Shown here: piece by piece, positions 35,970 to 43,757 of the stretch | How the letters are laid out: the number at the start of each line of letters is the position of its first letter | Numbering within the stretch: position 1 is the first letter of the stretch | Assembly (NCBI GenBank): GCA_938029725.1 | Contig: CALHGE010000014.1 | Coordinates: forward strand, 1 to 64,000 | Origin: an uncultured Flavobacteriaceae bacterium | GTDB lineage: Bacteria; Bacteroidota; Bacteroidia; Flavobacteriales; Flavobacteriaceae | Reading direction: 5' to 3' | Length of the DNA stretch: 64,000 nucleotides | Made by a program: the position numbers and the translations under genes | Notes under the pieces: model-generated | What the model saw: only the letters and a program-made list of their open reading frames with translations | Told to the model about the DNA's origin: nothing | Database searches by the model: none

Positions 35970-36968
35970 ATGAAATCTTTTACAATAGCTGAAATTAACA
36001 CCTTATTGGACGGTGAACTAGTTGGACATACTACAGAAAACATATGCGGCCCTGAAGAACTTCAAAAAGCACAAACGGGTCACATCACTTTCATTGGAAG
36101 CAGTAAATATATAACGCGCTGGAAAGATTCTAAAGCTTCTGCAGCCATCGTAAACGCAAATTTAGAAGTAGAACCTGGAGAAAACAGAGCCCTCATTAAG
36201 GTGAGAAATGCTGATCTCGCCATGGCCAAAATATTAGAAGTATTTCAACCTGAAGCTCCAGTTTTTGATACCGATGTTCATCCTACCGCTGTGGTTCATA
36301 AAACTGCTAGACTAGGAGAAGGCTGTAAAATTGGAGCAAACTCTTACCTTGGCAAAAATGTAGTTTTAGGAGATGGGGTTATCCTCTATCCTAACGTTAC
36401 TATTTTAGATGACACCACTATTGGTAACGGAAGTATCATCTGGTCTGGAACCGTTATCCGAGAACGTTGTGAAATTGGAAAAGCTTGTATTTTTCATGCT
36501 AACGTAAGCATTGGTGCAGACGGTTTTGGCTATCGTCCTAGCGATGATGGTCGCGGACTGGTGAAAATACCTCAAATAGGCACGGTAATTATTGGTGACG
36601 ATGTTGAGATTGGAGCGAATTCTTGTGTGGACCGCGGAAAATTCAGTGCTACTATTATTGGCGACAATTGTAAAATAGATAATCAAGTACAAATCGCGCA
36701 CAATTGTATTATGGGTAGATCATGTATTATGGCAGGACATAGTGGCTTGGCAGGTTCGGTAACTCTAGGTGATGGGGTAATCATAGGGGGTAGTGCCTCT
36801 ATAAAAGACCATACAACACTTCATTCTGGAGTAACAGTTGGCGCAGGTTCAGGCGTTGTTGGAGATGTTGCCGCCGGAAAAACTGTTCTAGGGTACCCCG
36901 CTCAAGATTCTAGAGAAATGCTAAAACAATGGGTGATGATGCGCAAATTATCCAGACCAAAGAAGTGA
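35970..36968 (+). CDS. lpxD: UDP-3-O-(3-hydroxyacyl)glucosamine N-acyltransferase
   Basis: Third step of lipid A synthesis. 332 aa. The N-terminal LpxD domain (about 1-100, with G-H-I-T-F-I-G-S-S-K-Y) binds uridine; then left-handed parallel beta-helix hexapeptide repeats (about 100-300) with VQIAHNCIMGRSCIMAGHSGLAGSV, which contains the presumed catalytic His; C-terminal helix LKQWVMMRKL. It stands alone, away from lpxA/lpxC-fabZ, so it could be a second copy in this genome. Confidence 0.93.
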   Translation: MKSFTIAEINTLLDGELVGHTTENICGPEELQKAQTGHITFIGSSKYITRWKDSKASAAIVNANLEVEPGENRALIKVRNADLAMAKILEVFQPEAPVFDTDVHPTAVVHKTARLGEGCKIGANSYLGKNVVLGDGVILYPNVTILDDTTIGNGSIIWSGTVIRERCEIGKACIFHANVSIGADGFGYRPSDDGRGLVKIPQIGTVIIGDDVEIGANSCVDRGKFSATIIGDNCKIDNQVQIAHNCIMGRSCIMAGHSGLAGSVTLGDGVIIGGSASIKDHTTLHSGVTVGAGSGVVGDVAAGKTVLGYPAQDSREMLKQWVMMRKLSRPKK

Positions 36969-37081
36969 TTTTATACCTGGCAAAGCGCATTCAGAAATAG
37001 ACACCTAATCAATTCAGAGCCTTAACGTTAGCCTAACTTAAAGATAATATCCGAAAATTAAAACATTTAACAATTAAATAG

Positions 37082-37089
37082 TATCTTTG
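37082..37089 (+). promoter_or_regulatory. Cold-shock gene promoter -7 element
   Basis: TATCTTTG fits TAnnTTTG and gives a leader of only about 20-25 nt before the cold-shock ATG, much shorter than E. coli cspA. Confidence 0.55.
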
Positions 37090-37118
37090 GCCTTTAATAA
37101 TTTTTAATTTTTTATATT

Positions 37119-37313
37119 ATGAGTAAAGGAACAGTTAAATTTTTCAATGATTCAAAAGGTTATGGTTTTATCACTGAAGAAGGTTCGAACGAAGATCATT
37201 TTGTACACATTTCTGGCTTAATCGACGAGGTTCGTGAAGGTGATGCTGTAGAATTTGAACTACAACAAGGTAAAAAAGGATTGAACGCCGTTAATGTGAA
37301 GGTATTAGACTAA
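37119..37313 (+). CDS. Cold-shock domain protein (Csp family)
   Basis: 64 aa, a single OB fold. RNP1 is KGYGFIT and RNP2 is HFVHISGL; starts SKGTVKFFNDSKGYGFI. Binds single-stranded RNA/DNA, acting as RNA chaperone. Compact gene with its own promoter and strong terminator, so monocistronic. Whether it is cold-induced cannot be told from sequence. Confidence 0.96.
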   Translation: MSKGTVKFFNDSKGYGFITEEGSNEDHFVHISGLIDEVREGDAVEFELQQGKKGLNAVNVKVLD

Positions 37314-37340
37314 GATAGGTATTAAACTTTTTTATAATAA

Positions 37341-37372
37341 GGCCGCAACTTTTAGTTGCGGCCTTTTTTTTT
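37341..37372 (+). terminator. Strong terminator after the cold-shock gene
   Basis: GGCCGCAACT / AGTTGCGGCC, perfect 10-bp GC-rich stem, 3-base loop, T9 tract. Confidence 0.93.
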
Positions 37373-37415
37373 GCGCAAAATTCGATCAGTTTACTAAGAT
37401 TACTTTTAAAATAGT

Positions 37416-37458
37416 ATGCTTTAAAGCATTTAGAATACGTTTTATTGAAATAAAACGT
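37416..37458. other. Two adjacent perfect inverted repeats in the csp downstream spacer
   Basis: ATGCTTTAAAGCAT (37416-37429) is a 14-bp palindrome, and ACGTTTTATT-GA-AATAAAACGT (37437-37458) is a perfect 10-bp stem. They lie 55 bp before a tiny membrane-peptide ORF. They might be an operator or leader structure for it. Confidence 0.4.
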
Positions 37459-37511
37459 TGGTTATTATAAGGATAGTAAATTTCCTTAGTATCATCTAAA
37501 AATGTAAAACT

Positions 37512-37610
37512 ATGATTGCCTTCTTTAGTATCCTGTTTATTTTGATTGGTCTTAACATCGCCTTCTTAAGATTTAGGTCGATAGAACTAAAAAAGCAAGA
37601 CTTAGTATAA
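37512..37610 (+). CDS. Tiny single-helix membrane peptide (32 aa)
   Basis: Too short for the ORF track. ATG to TAA encodes MIAFFSILFILIGLNIAFLR and then the basic/polar tail R-S-I-E-L-K-K-Q-D-L-V. One transmembrane helix with the N-terminus outside or at the membrane and a charged C-terminus. The start pattern M-x-x-F-F-[S/T]-I is shared with the peptides at 37680 and 57367, which supports a real family. Function unknown. Confidence 0.5.
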   Translation: MIAFFSILFILIGLNIAFLRFRSIELKKQDLV

Positions 37611-37679
37611 ATAGCAGTAGGGTATTTATACTTTCAATTGTTATAAGGGTCTCTGAATAAGACCCTAAAACTGAACACT

Positions 37680-37760
37680 TTGACAACCTTCTTTAGTATT
37701 CTAGTAGTGATGATACTTGCAAATCTTCTTTTACTGCTTCTCGGTGTCAATGAGCACTAA
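37680..37760 (+). CDS. Tiny single-helix membrane peptide (26 aa, TTG start)
   Basis: TTG to TAA encodes (M)TTFFSILVVMILANLLLLLLGVNEH. Its first residues T-T-F-F-S-I match the neighbour at 37512 and the longer peptide at 57367. A small hairpin (AGGGTC / GACCCT, 37646-37666) precedes it. The TTG start and short length make it less certain than the other two; it could be a decaying copy. Confidence 0.35.
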   Translation: MTTFFSILVVMILANLLLLLLGVNEH

Positions 37761-37782
37761 ATAACTCCAAATAAGCATAAAA

Positions 37783-37814
37783 AAACTCCCTTCCATTTTA
37801 ATGAAAGAGAGTTT
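37783..37814 (-). terminator. Terminator downstream of the dual PPIase gene
   Basis: AAACTC.CTT.CATT / AATGAAAG.GAGTTT around TTA, with A run on the left that becomes the U tract for leftward transcripts. Confidence 0.7.
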
Positions 37815-37838
37815 AGAATTTCGTTGAAATAAATAACT

Positions 37839-38771
37839 CTAATTGATAGCCATTAATTCTACATCGAATATTAGTGTAGCATCTGGTGGAATTACACCTC
37901 CAGCACCTGCACTACCGTACGCTAAGTCAGAAGGGATTACAAAGCGAGCTTTATCTCCTATTTGCAAAAGGGCAATTCCTTCATCCCAACCTTTGATTAC
38001 TTGACCAACCCCTAGCTGAAAGCTAATAGGATCACTTCTTTTGTATGAAGAATCAAAAACCTCTCCACTTAGTAAAGACCCTTCATAATGAACAGATACG
38101 TTACGCCCTGATTCTGCTTTTGCTCCATCGCCTTTTTGAATAATCTTGTAGCGAAGTCCACTAGCTGTTGCTTCAAAACCTGCTGCAACTTTATCTAATT
38201 CTACTGCTTGCTTTGCCTTGTCAGCCGCTAATCTTTCTGATCCAGAACTCTTAAATGTATCAAATGCCTTAGCAGCATCGAAACCTTCAGCTGCTGCACC
38301 TACTCTTACAATTTCAAGACTTGTGATTTCGTCACCTTGAGCAACTGCATCCACGATATCTTGACCAGATTCTACATGACCGAAAACGGTATGCTTATTA
38401 TCTAACCAAGGCGTAGGTATATGTGTAATAAAGAATTGGCTACCGTTTGTTCCTGGTCCAGCATTCGCCATAGAAAGCACTCCGGGTACGCTATGCGTAA
38501 GCTCAGGATGAAATTCATCATCAAACTTATATCCTGCATCTCCGGTTCCTGTGCCTTGCGGGCAACCACCTTGAATCATAAAGTCAGGAATAACTCTATG
38601 AAATTTCAACCCATTGTAATAAGGCTCACCAGCTGCTTTAGCTGTGTTTTGTTGTTTCCCTTCTGCTAAGGCAACAAAGTTACCGACAGTTCCAGGGGTT
38701 TTATCGTGTGTTAATTTCACTACTATTTCTCCTTTCGAAGTATTGAATTTTGCGTAGATTCCTTCTTGCAT
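37839..38771 (-). CDS. Dual peptidyl-prolyl isomerase: cyclophilin-FKBP fusion
   Basis: 310 aa, cytoplasmic (no signal). Residues 1-160 are cyclophilin: FHRVIPDFMIQGGCPQGTGTG, SMANAGPGTNGSQFFI and LDNKHTVFG contain the active-site R, F, M, Q. Residues about 205-310 are FKBP: VSVHYEGSLLSGEVFDSS, GQVIKGWDEGIALL, IPSDLAYG, GGVIPPDATLIFDVEL. The linker is helical and charged. Catalyses proline isomerisation in folding. Single gene with its own terminator. Confidence 0.95.
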   Translation of the reverse strand: MQEGIYAKFNTSKGEIVVKLTHDKTPGTVGNFVALAEGKQQNTAKAAGEPYYNGLKFHRVIPDFMIQGGCPQGTGTGDAGYKFDDEFHPELTHSVPGVLSMANAGPGTNGSQFFITHIPTPWLDNKHTVFGHVESGQDIVDAVAQGDEITSLEIVRVGAAAEGFDAAKAFDTFKSSGSERLAADKAKQAVELDKVAAGFEATASGLRYKIIQKGDGAKAESGRNVSVHYEGSLLSGEVFDSSYKRSDPISFQLGVGQVIKGWDEGIALLQIGDKARFVIPSDLAYGSAGAGGVIPPDATLIFDVELMAIN

Positions 38772-38967
38772 TTTACCAAATTTTTATTGAGCGGCAAAGG
38801 TAAGTAAAAGTTGGGAGTTAGCTATTGATGGTTGGGCGCTCCACAATGGCAGTTTTAAACGTGACTGATTTTTTTATAAACCTTGAATTACTAAAGAAAA
38901 ATTATTTTTAGCTCAGCGCTTTGATGACAACAAAGTTTAGTTGTTCAATACTTAGGTAGTACAGCAA

Positions 38968-40143
38968 TTATTTGTCTCTGTTAGTAGCTGAAAAACTCTT
39001 TGGATATTTTTTTCCATTCAAAAATTTTCCAATAAATGTCGTTCTAACAAAGTAATGGTAGGTTGTAAAACAGATAAAAGTTGTGGTGACTAAAACCGTT
39101 ATGAATTTGACAGTTGATGGTACATTCCAATTGAATAAAAGGCTTGGAATGAATGCTGTTAATGGCAAATGAATTAAGTACACCCAATAGGATGCATCAG
39201 AAATATAGCGCATTCTTGATGAGTGCTTACTTCCGAAGCGGATAAATAAGCCTGTAATTCCAAAAATAAATAACCAAACTGTAAATGATTTTAAAAAGAT
39301 AATATGTTCCTCTCCTAATGTTTTTAAATTAAAAAGATAAAATATGGTGACTATAAAACCTAATACCACACAAAGCCAATCTAAACGCATCATACTATCC
39401 AACAGATGTTTTGACTTAAATAAAAGCCAGCCCACAAGGTAAAAAAAGAAAAAGAAGATAAAGGTGCTGAAGTAAGGTATAAACGACATACCTCCTGTAC
39501 TGGTAGTTCCCATGACTAGATAAACCAAACAAGTCAAACCTGAAAAAACAAACACACGTGCTATTGGTTTTTGAATGACCCAATTAAAAGCCTTTGAAAT
39601 ATTTGCTGAAAAATAGGGCAGTTTCCTAAATCCAAAAGCCAATACTACAGCAGCGGCTGTTGCTAAAATCAGATAGTACAAAAACCATAAATGATATGTT
39701 TTTCTTGGAATAAAAATATCTAGACTGGAAAAATTGACAATGGTCTCAGCAAAAGCATTGTTGCTTTGAGCAAAAATTAATTGTGTAAAACCAAAAGAAA
39801 AGATAATGATTGGCCAAAGCAAAAGAATAAATACGACAAAAGGATATACGAGTCTTGACAACCTATTTTTTATCATTTTTAAAGGAGTTCTAGTATAAAA
39901 TAACATCGCTCCAAAAAAGCCAGCTACCAGAAAAAATAAGGGCATACGAAATCTAGATATTATGTGCTTAATTAAATCATTGGTAATGTGGGTAGCACCG
40001 GTGTCCTTCAATGGCCAACCTTCACCTAAGTCACTGACACCATACGTAAGTGCAGAATGGAATACCAATCCTAGCATCATCATAATTGCTCGTAAGGAAT
40101 CTAAAGAATGTATTCGTTCTATACTGGGCAGTATTTTTGCCAT
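38968..40143 (-). CDS. Membrane acyltransferase family 3 (OpgC/MdoC-like)
   Basis: About 391 aa from the ATG at 40143. Ten hydrophobic segments; HSLDSLRAIMMMLGLVFHSAL is the family N-terminus (R and H involved in acyl transfer), RMPLFFLVAGFFGAML the next conserved segment. The LVYPF and SYWVYLIHLPL segments also fit the OpgC-type subgroup that O-acylates glucans or other envelope sugars. Acceptor unknown, no glycan genes nearby. Confidence 0.9.
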   Translation of the reverse strand: MAKILPSIERIHSLDSLRAIMMMLGLVFHSALTYGVSDLGEGWPLKDTGATHITNDLIKHIISRFRMPLFFLVAGFFGAMLFYTRTPLKMIKNRLSRLVYPFVVFILLLWPIIIFSFGFTQLIFAQSNNAFAETIVNFSSLDIFIPRKTYHLWFLYYLILATAAAVVLAFGFRKLPYFSANISKAFNWVIQKPIARVFVFSGLTCLVYLVMGTTSTGGMSFIPYFSTFIFFFFFYLVGWLLFKSKHLLDSMMRLDWLCVVLGFIVTIFYLFNLKTLGEEHIIFLKSFTVWLFIFGITGLFIRFGSKHSSRMRYISDASYWVYLIHLPLTAFIPSLLFNWNVPSTVKFITVLVTTTFICFTTYHYFVRTTFIGKFLNGKKYPKSFSATNRDK

Positions 40144-40275
40144 ATTATTGCACTCTTTTTTCAACTTGTTGTTTTAGTTTTTCGTACGCCATTAACCTAA
40201 AAAGTTGAAAAAATACGACCAATTTCTAACAAGAAAGCCTTCTATTTTTGTTGATAGCCAGGTAAGACATCATTT

Positions 40276-41658
40276 TTATTTTGAAGAAACAACCCCATAC
40301 TTATCAAACAAATACACCAAACTTGCCATGGCACCGGCACCCAATTCAAGCTCTCTGCGATTGACATGTTCGAAGGTATCATTCTCAGCGTGATGGTGAT
40401 CGAAATAACGCTGCGAGTCTGGGCGCAGGCCTGCGAGCACAATAGCATCATTCTTTAGCGGATTAATATCCGCACCGGCATAACCTTTACTAAACATATG
40501 AACGAAATAGGGTTCGAATAGTTTCGCCCAACTTTGGGCTTGTTTCAGATTTGCTTCTGAAGCATCAAAACTAAATCCCCTTGGAGTAAAACCTCCACTA
40601 TCACTTTCTAATCCGAAAACGTGGTTCTCCTTTTTATCTTTAGCAAGTTCAGCGTACTTTTTACCGCCTCGCAATCCGTTTTCTTCGTTCATAAAAAGAA
40701 CAGCTCTGATGGTTCGCTTTGGCTTGTAACCTGTTTTCTTTAATATGCGAAGTACTTCCATACTTTGGACGCAACCGGCACCGTCGTCATGCGACCCGTC
40801 GCCCAAATCCCAAGAATCTAAATGTCCGCCTACAACCATAATTTCATCAGGGTGCGTACTTCCTTTTATTTCCCCAATAACATTATAAGATTCTACATCT
40901 TCTAAGGTTTTGCAATTCAATTTAAAGAAGAATTGAATGTTCGGGTTCAATTTTAAAGTGGCGCTTAATAAGTCAGCCCCATTTGTACTAATCGCAGCAG
41001 CAGGAACTTTTTCTGCTTCAGTAATATCACCATAATTCATACCTCCGGCATGCGGATAATCATCTTGCCGCAAGTTCATAGACCGAACGATAACACCCAA
41101 TGCTTCATACTTTCCAGCTTCTGCAGCGCCTCTTCCTCTTTGGTCAACAGCACCTGAGTAGGCATCAAAAGTATTCACAGCAGCGGGGTTCATAGGGCGG
41201 TTAAAAAATACAATTTTACCTGATATTTTTTCCTTGCCTAACGTTTTTAGCTCTTCAATACTTTGCACCTCTATTACATTGGCTTTTACTCCCCTTCCAT
41301 AAGTCGGAATTGACCCCCCTAAAGCGCAAATAGGAACATTGGTGGTAACACCAGGATCAGTTTCCATATAGGCAAATTCTGGCGTGCCGCGAACCCATTT
41401 AGGCACCATTACAGGCTGTAACCAAACACGGTCTAAACCGAGTAAATCCATTTGGGCTTTTGTGTAATCTACAGCTTGCTGCGCTTGCACCGACCCTGAA
41501 AGTCTTCCTCCTATTTGGTTGGATAAATAGTTAAGCCAATTATATGCCTCCCCATCTGTTAAAGCGACATCATATATTTGGCGCATTTGCTTTTCATCTT
41601 CTGATTGCGCAAACGCTTGTGCTATTACTAAAAGGAATACTAGGGTTATTTTGTTCAT
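40276..41658 (-). CDS. Exported M28 family metallopeptidase
   Basis: 460 aa, signal peptide about 1-17 (Q-A-F-A-Q). The PA-like insert lies in the middle; zinc ligands: GGHLDSWDLGDGSHDDGAG (His, Asp), FMNEENGLRGG (catalytic Glu-Glu), ESDSGGF (Asp), YFDHHHAENDTFEHV (His). Resembles carboxypeptidase Q-like aminopeptidases. Periplasmic peptide degradation is likely. Its start overlaps the PPK2 stop by one base (TAATG), so they are coupled. Confidence 0.93.
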   Translation of the reverse strand: MNKITLVFLLVIAQAFAQSEDEKQMRQIYDVALTDGEAYNWLNYLSNQIGGRLSGSVQAQQAVDYTKAQMDLLGLDRVWLQPVMVPKWVRGTPEFAYMETDPGVTTNVPICALGGSIPTYGRGVKANVIEVQSIEELKTLGKEKISGKIVFFNRPMNPAAVNTFDAYSGAVDQRGRGAAEAGKYEALGVIVRSMNLRQDDYPHAGGMNYGDITEAEKVPAAAISTNGADLLSATLKLNPNIQFFFKLNCKTLEDVESYNVIGEIKGSTHPDEIMVVGGHLDSWDLGDGSHDDGAGCVQSMEVLRILKKTGYKPKRTIRAVLFMNEENGLRGGKKYAELAKDKKENHVFGLESDSGGFTPRGFSFDASEANLKQAQSWAKLFEPYFVHMFSKGYAGADINPLKNDAIVLAGLRPDSQRYFDHHHAENDTFEHVNRRELELGAGAMASLVYLFDKYGVVSSK

Positions 41659-42539
41659 TATATTTCGTTTTCAAGCTGATTTCTGTAATCCCCTAAATTA
41701 GCTTTTATTTTGGCGCTCAACTCTGGTTCCACGATATCTTTGTATTTCTTTAACGCTTCAAGCATAATAGAAGCAACAATAACCCTTGCCGCTTTTTTAT
41801 TATCTGCAGGAATAACGAACCAAGGCGCATGCGGCTTAGACGTTTTATTGATAGCTTCTTGATAATATTCTTGATATTTTCCCCAAAGCTTACGCTCCTT
41901 TAAATCTCCAGCGGAGAATTTCCAATTTTTCTCTTTTAAGCCTAATCTCCGCAATAGACGTCTTCGCTGTTCGTCTTTAGAAAGATTCAAAAAGAATTTG
42001 AAAATAATTGTTCCGTTTTCAGCCAAGTGCCTTTCGAAATTATTGATTTGCTCAAAACGTTTCTCCCAAAATTCTTCATCAATATCTTCCACATTTTGCA
42101 CTCCAGGAATATGTTCTCCTAAGATATATTCCGGATGAACCCTTGTCACCAAGACATTTTCGTAATGTGTTCGGTTAAAAACGCCAAATTTTCCTTTTGA
42201 AGGAAGCGCTATATAATGACGCCAAAGATAATCGTGCTTTGATTCTAATTCAGTGGGTACTTTGAAACTAGTCACCTCAACACCTTGTACATTAAAATCT
42301 TTAAAAACCTCACGAATCAGACTATCCTTTCCAGAAGTATCCATTCCTTGTAGGCAAACAAGCACACTATATTTGCTACTTGCGTAAAGTGTATTTTGAA
42401 AATCACCCAAGTCTTCACGAACGGATTCCAGTTGTTTTTTTAACTCCTTGTTTGACGAGCCCAAATCTGTCACAGATTTGAAATCTGACAGTTTGATGTT
42501 CTTTTCAACCTTAAACTCACTACTATGTATCATATCCAT
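41658..42539 (-). CDS. ppk2: Polyphosphate kinase 2 family protein
   Basis: Uses polyphosphate to phosphorylate nucleotides (or the reverse). About 293 aa, single-domain PPK2. Walker A is QGMDTSGKDSLIR, Walker B FNRTHYENVLVTRV, lid LLRRLGLKEKNWKFS. Class (AMP- or ADP-specific) is not settled by eye. ATG at 42539 is used; the track start is TTG. Coupled to the downstream peptidase, an odd pairing functionally. Confidence 0.93.
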   Translation of the reverse strand: MDMIHSSEFKVEKNIKLSDFKSVTDLGSSNKELKKQLESVREDLGDFQNTLYASSKYSVLVCLQGMDTSGKDSLIREVFKDFNVQGVEVTSFKVPTELESKHDYLWRHYIALPSKGKFGVFNRTHYENVLVTRVHPEYILGEHIPGVQNVEDIDEEFWEKRFEQINNFERHLAENGTIIFKFFLNLSKDEQRRRLLRRLGLKEKNWKFSAGDLKERKLWGKYQEYYQEAINKTSKPHAPWFVIPADNKKAARVIVASIMLEALKKYKDIVEPELSAKIKANLGDYRNQLENEI

Positions 42540-42737
42540 GGCCAAAAGATAAAATTTTTTATCGATGAAACGTTCGAAATGTTAAAAAAAATGACCGTTT
42601 ATCGGCTATCCAAAGAGGTTCAACCGAAATGCTTGAAATAGGGGGTTTTCCATCGAAAAGAATAGGTGCTAAAGGCAAGCATTTCATAATTTTACTACCA
42701 GTGATATTCCCAAATGTTACCCATTAAAACTTAGGTT

Positions 42738-43433
42738 ATGAAGTTTCTTTATACACTGCTATATGGATCAGCAATTTTACTCCTCTCTTCCTTCGAAACC
42801 AGCGAGGCATGTAACTATGCAGGCTCTAATCTGAATTATGTGAAAGCACGCACTGAAGAGGCCCTTATTAAGAATGATATCAACCAGGCAAGATTCTATG
42901 CGTACAAAGCTATTAAAGTAATTCAGACCTCAACTAATCGCTTTGACAATTGTGGCTGTAAGGATGCAGCAGAAAATATCGAAGAAAGTCTTACCAATTT
43001 AAAAGCAGCAACTAAAGCAACCTCACTCAACGGAACGAGAATATTATTACAAGAAGCACTGCAACAAATTGTTGATGCTCTTGATGCCTTTGAGCAACAT
43101 GAAATGCATGATACGGCGTTTTCTTCAAAGGATTTTGTATTAAATACAGAAGTTGAAACAAAGAATACGTCAGCAGATATTGAATCACAGGAAAACGAAC
43201 TATACAGACGGATTGATATTTCTTTGGAAAGCTATTCGAAATCTATCAACTCCGTAGTTGACTCAGTTGATTGTATAGAGGCACGGGCTTTTGCCAACAA
43301 TATCTTTATAAACTGCGAGCAACAATTATTAAAATCAAACCTTTCTGAAGGTAAAAAATACTACAATCTGCGAACCAAGCAGATAACAGAAAAAGCACTT
43401 TCAAGATTGGGGAATTGCGGCGTTGGAAAATAA
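42738..43433 (+). CDS. Secreted Cys-containing protein with an internal repeat
   Basis: Unrecognised, 231 aa. Signal peptide about 1-24, then C25. Two similar helical parts: C25-N-Y-A...EEALIKNDINQARFYAYKAIK...RFDNCGC (25-74) and C179-I-E-A...EQQLLKSNLSEGKKYYNLRTKQ...RLGNCG (179-228), each bounded by C and N-C-G. A charged linker joins them. The cysteine spacing suggests one disulfide per repeat. Envelope protein of unknown role, on its own strand here. Confidence 0.7.
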   Translation: MKFLYTLLYGSAILLLSSFETSEACNYAGSNLNYVKARTEEALIKNDINQARFYAYKAIKVIQTSTNRFDNCGCKDAAENIEESLTNLKAATKATSLNGTRILLQEALQQIVDALDAFEQHEMHDTAFSSKDFVLNTEVETKNTSADIESQENELYRRIDISLESYSKSINSVVDSVDCIEARAFANNIFINCEQQLLKSNLSEGKKYYNLRTKQITEKALSRLGNCGVGK

Positions 43434-43757
43434 TTTACTGCCAGCATTATTTCAGGTGATAATTGCCAAATATTAAGAATATATTCCATTCCGCAGACCT
43501 ATACTATCCACTGAATAATTGAATAAATATTAACATTCACCAAAGAATTCTTCTGAAATTGAATGTAGCTGATGGCTGTATTTGATCTTTTACCTTCAAT
43601 TTTTACTATCATATAAAAATTTTTGAGAACTCCCTTTTCTCAAACTATCTTGCTGCGCCACTAGTCTTTAGAAGACTTCAAAGCGCAGCAGTACAGAAAT
43701 AAAGGAAATGTTATTTTTCAATACTGCTATAGCGACTTCTGGCGTATTACTGTTTAA
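43434..43757. terminator. Convergent spacer with two hairpins
   Basis: 324 bp between convergent genes. TTTGAGAA / TTCTCAAA (43622-43644) is a perfect 8-bp stem. TGCTGCGC / GCGCAGCA (43651-43690) is a perfect 8-bp outer stem around an inner 6-bp stem AGTCTT / AAGACT. Neither has a strong T tract. They probably end one or both converging transcripts. No gene seen. Confidence 0.45.

Noticed and set aside
40205-40451. Short ORFs on both strands at the 3' end of the M28 peptidase
   Set aside because: They overlap or abut the peptidase end, have odd composition and no motif.
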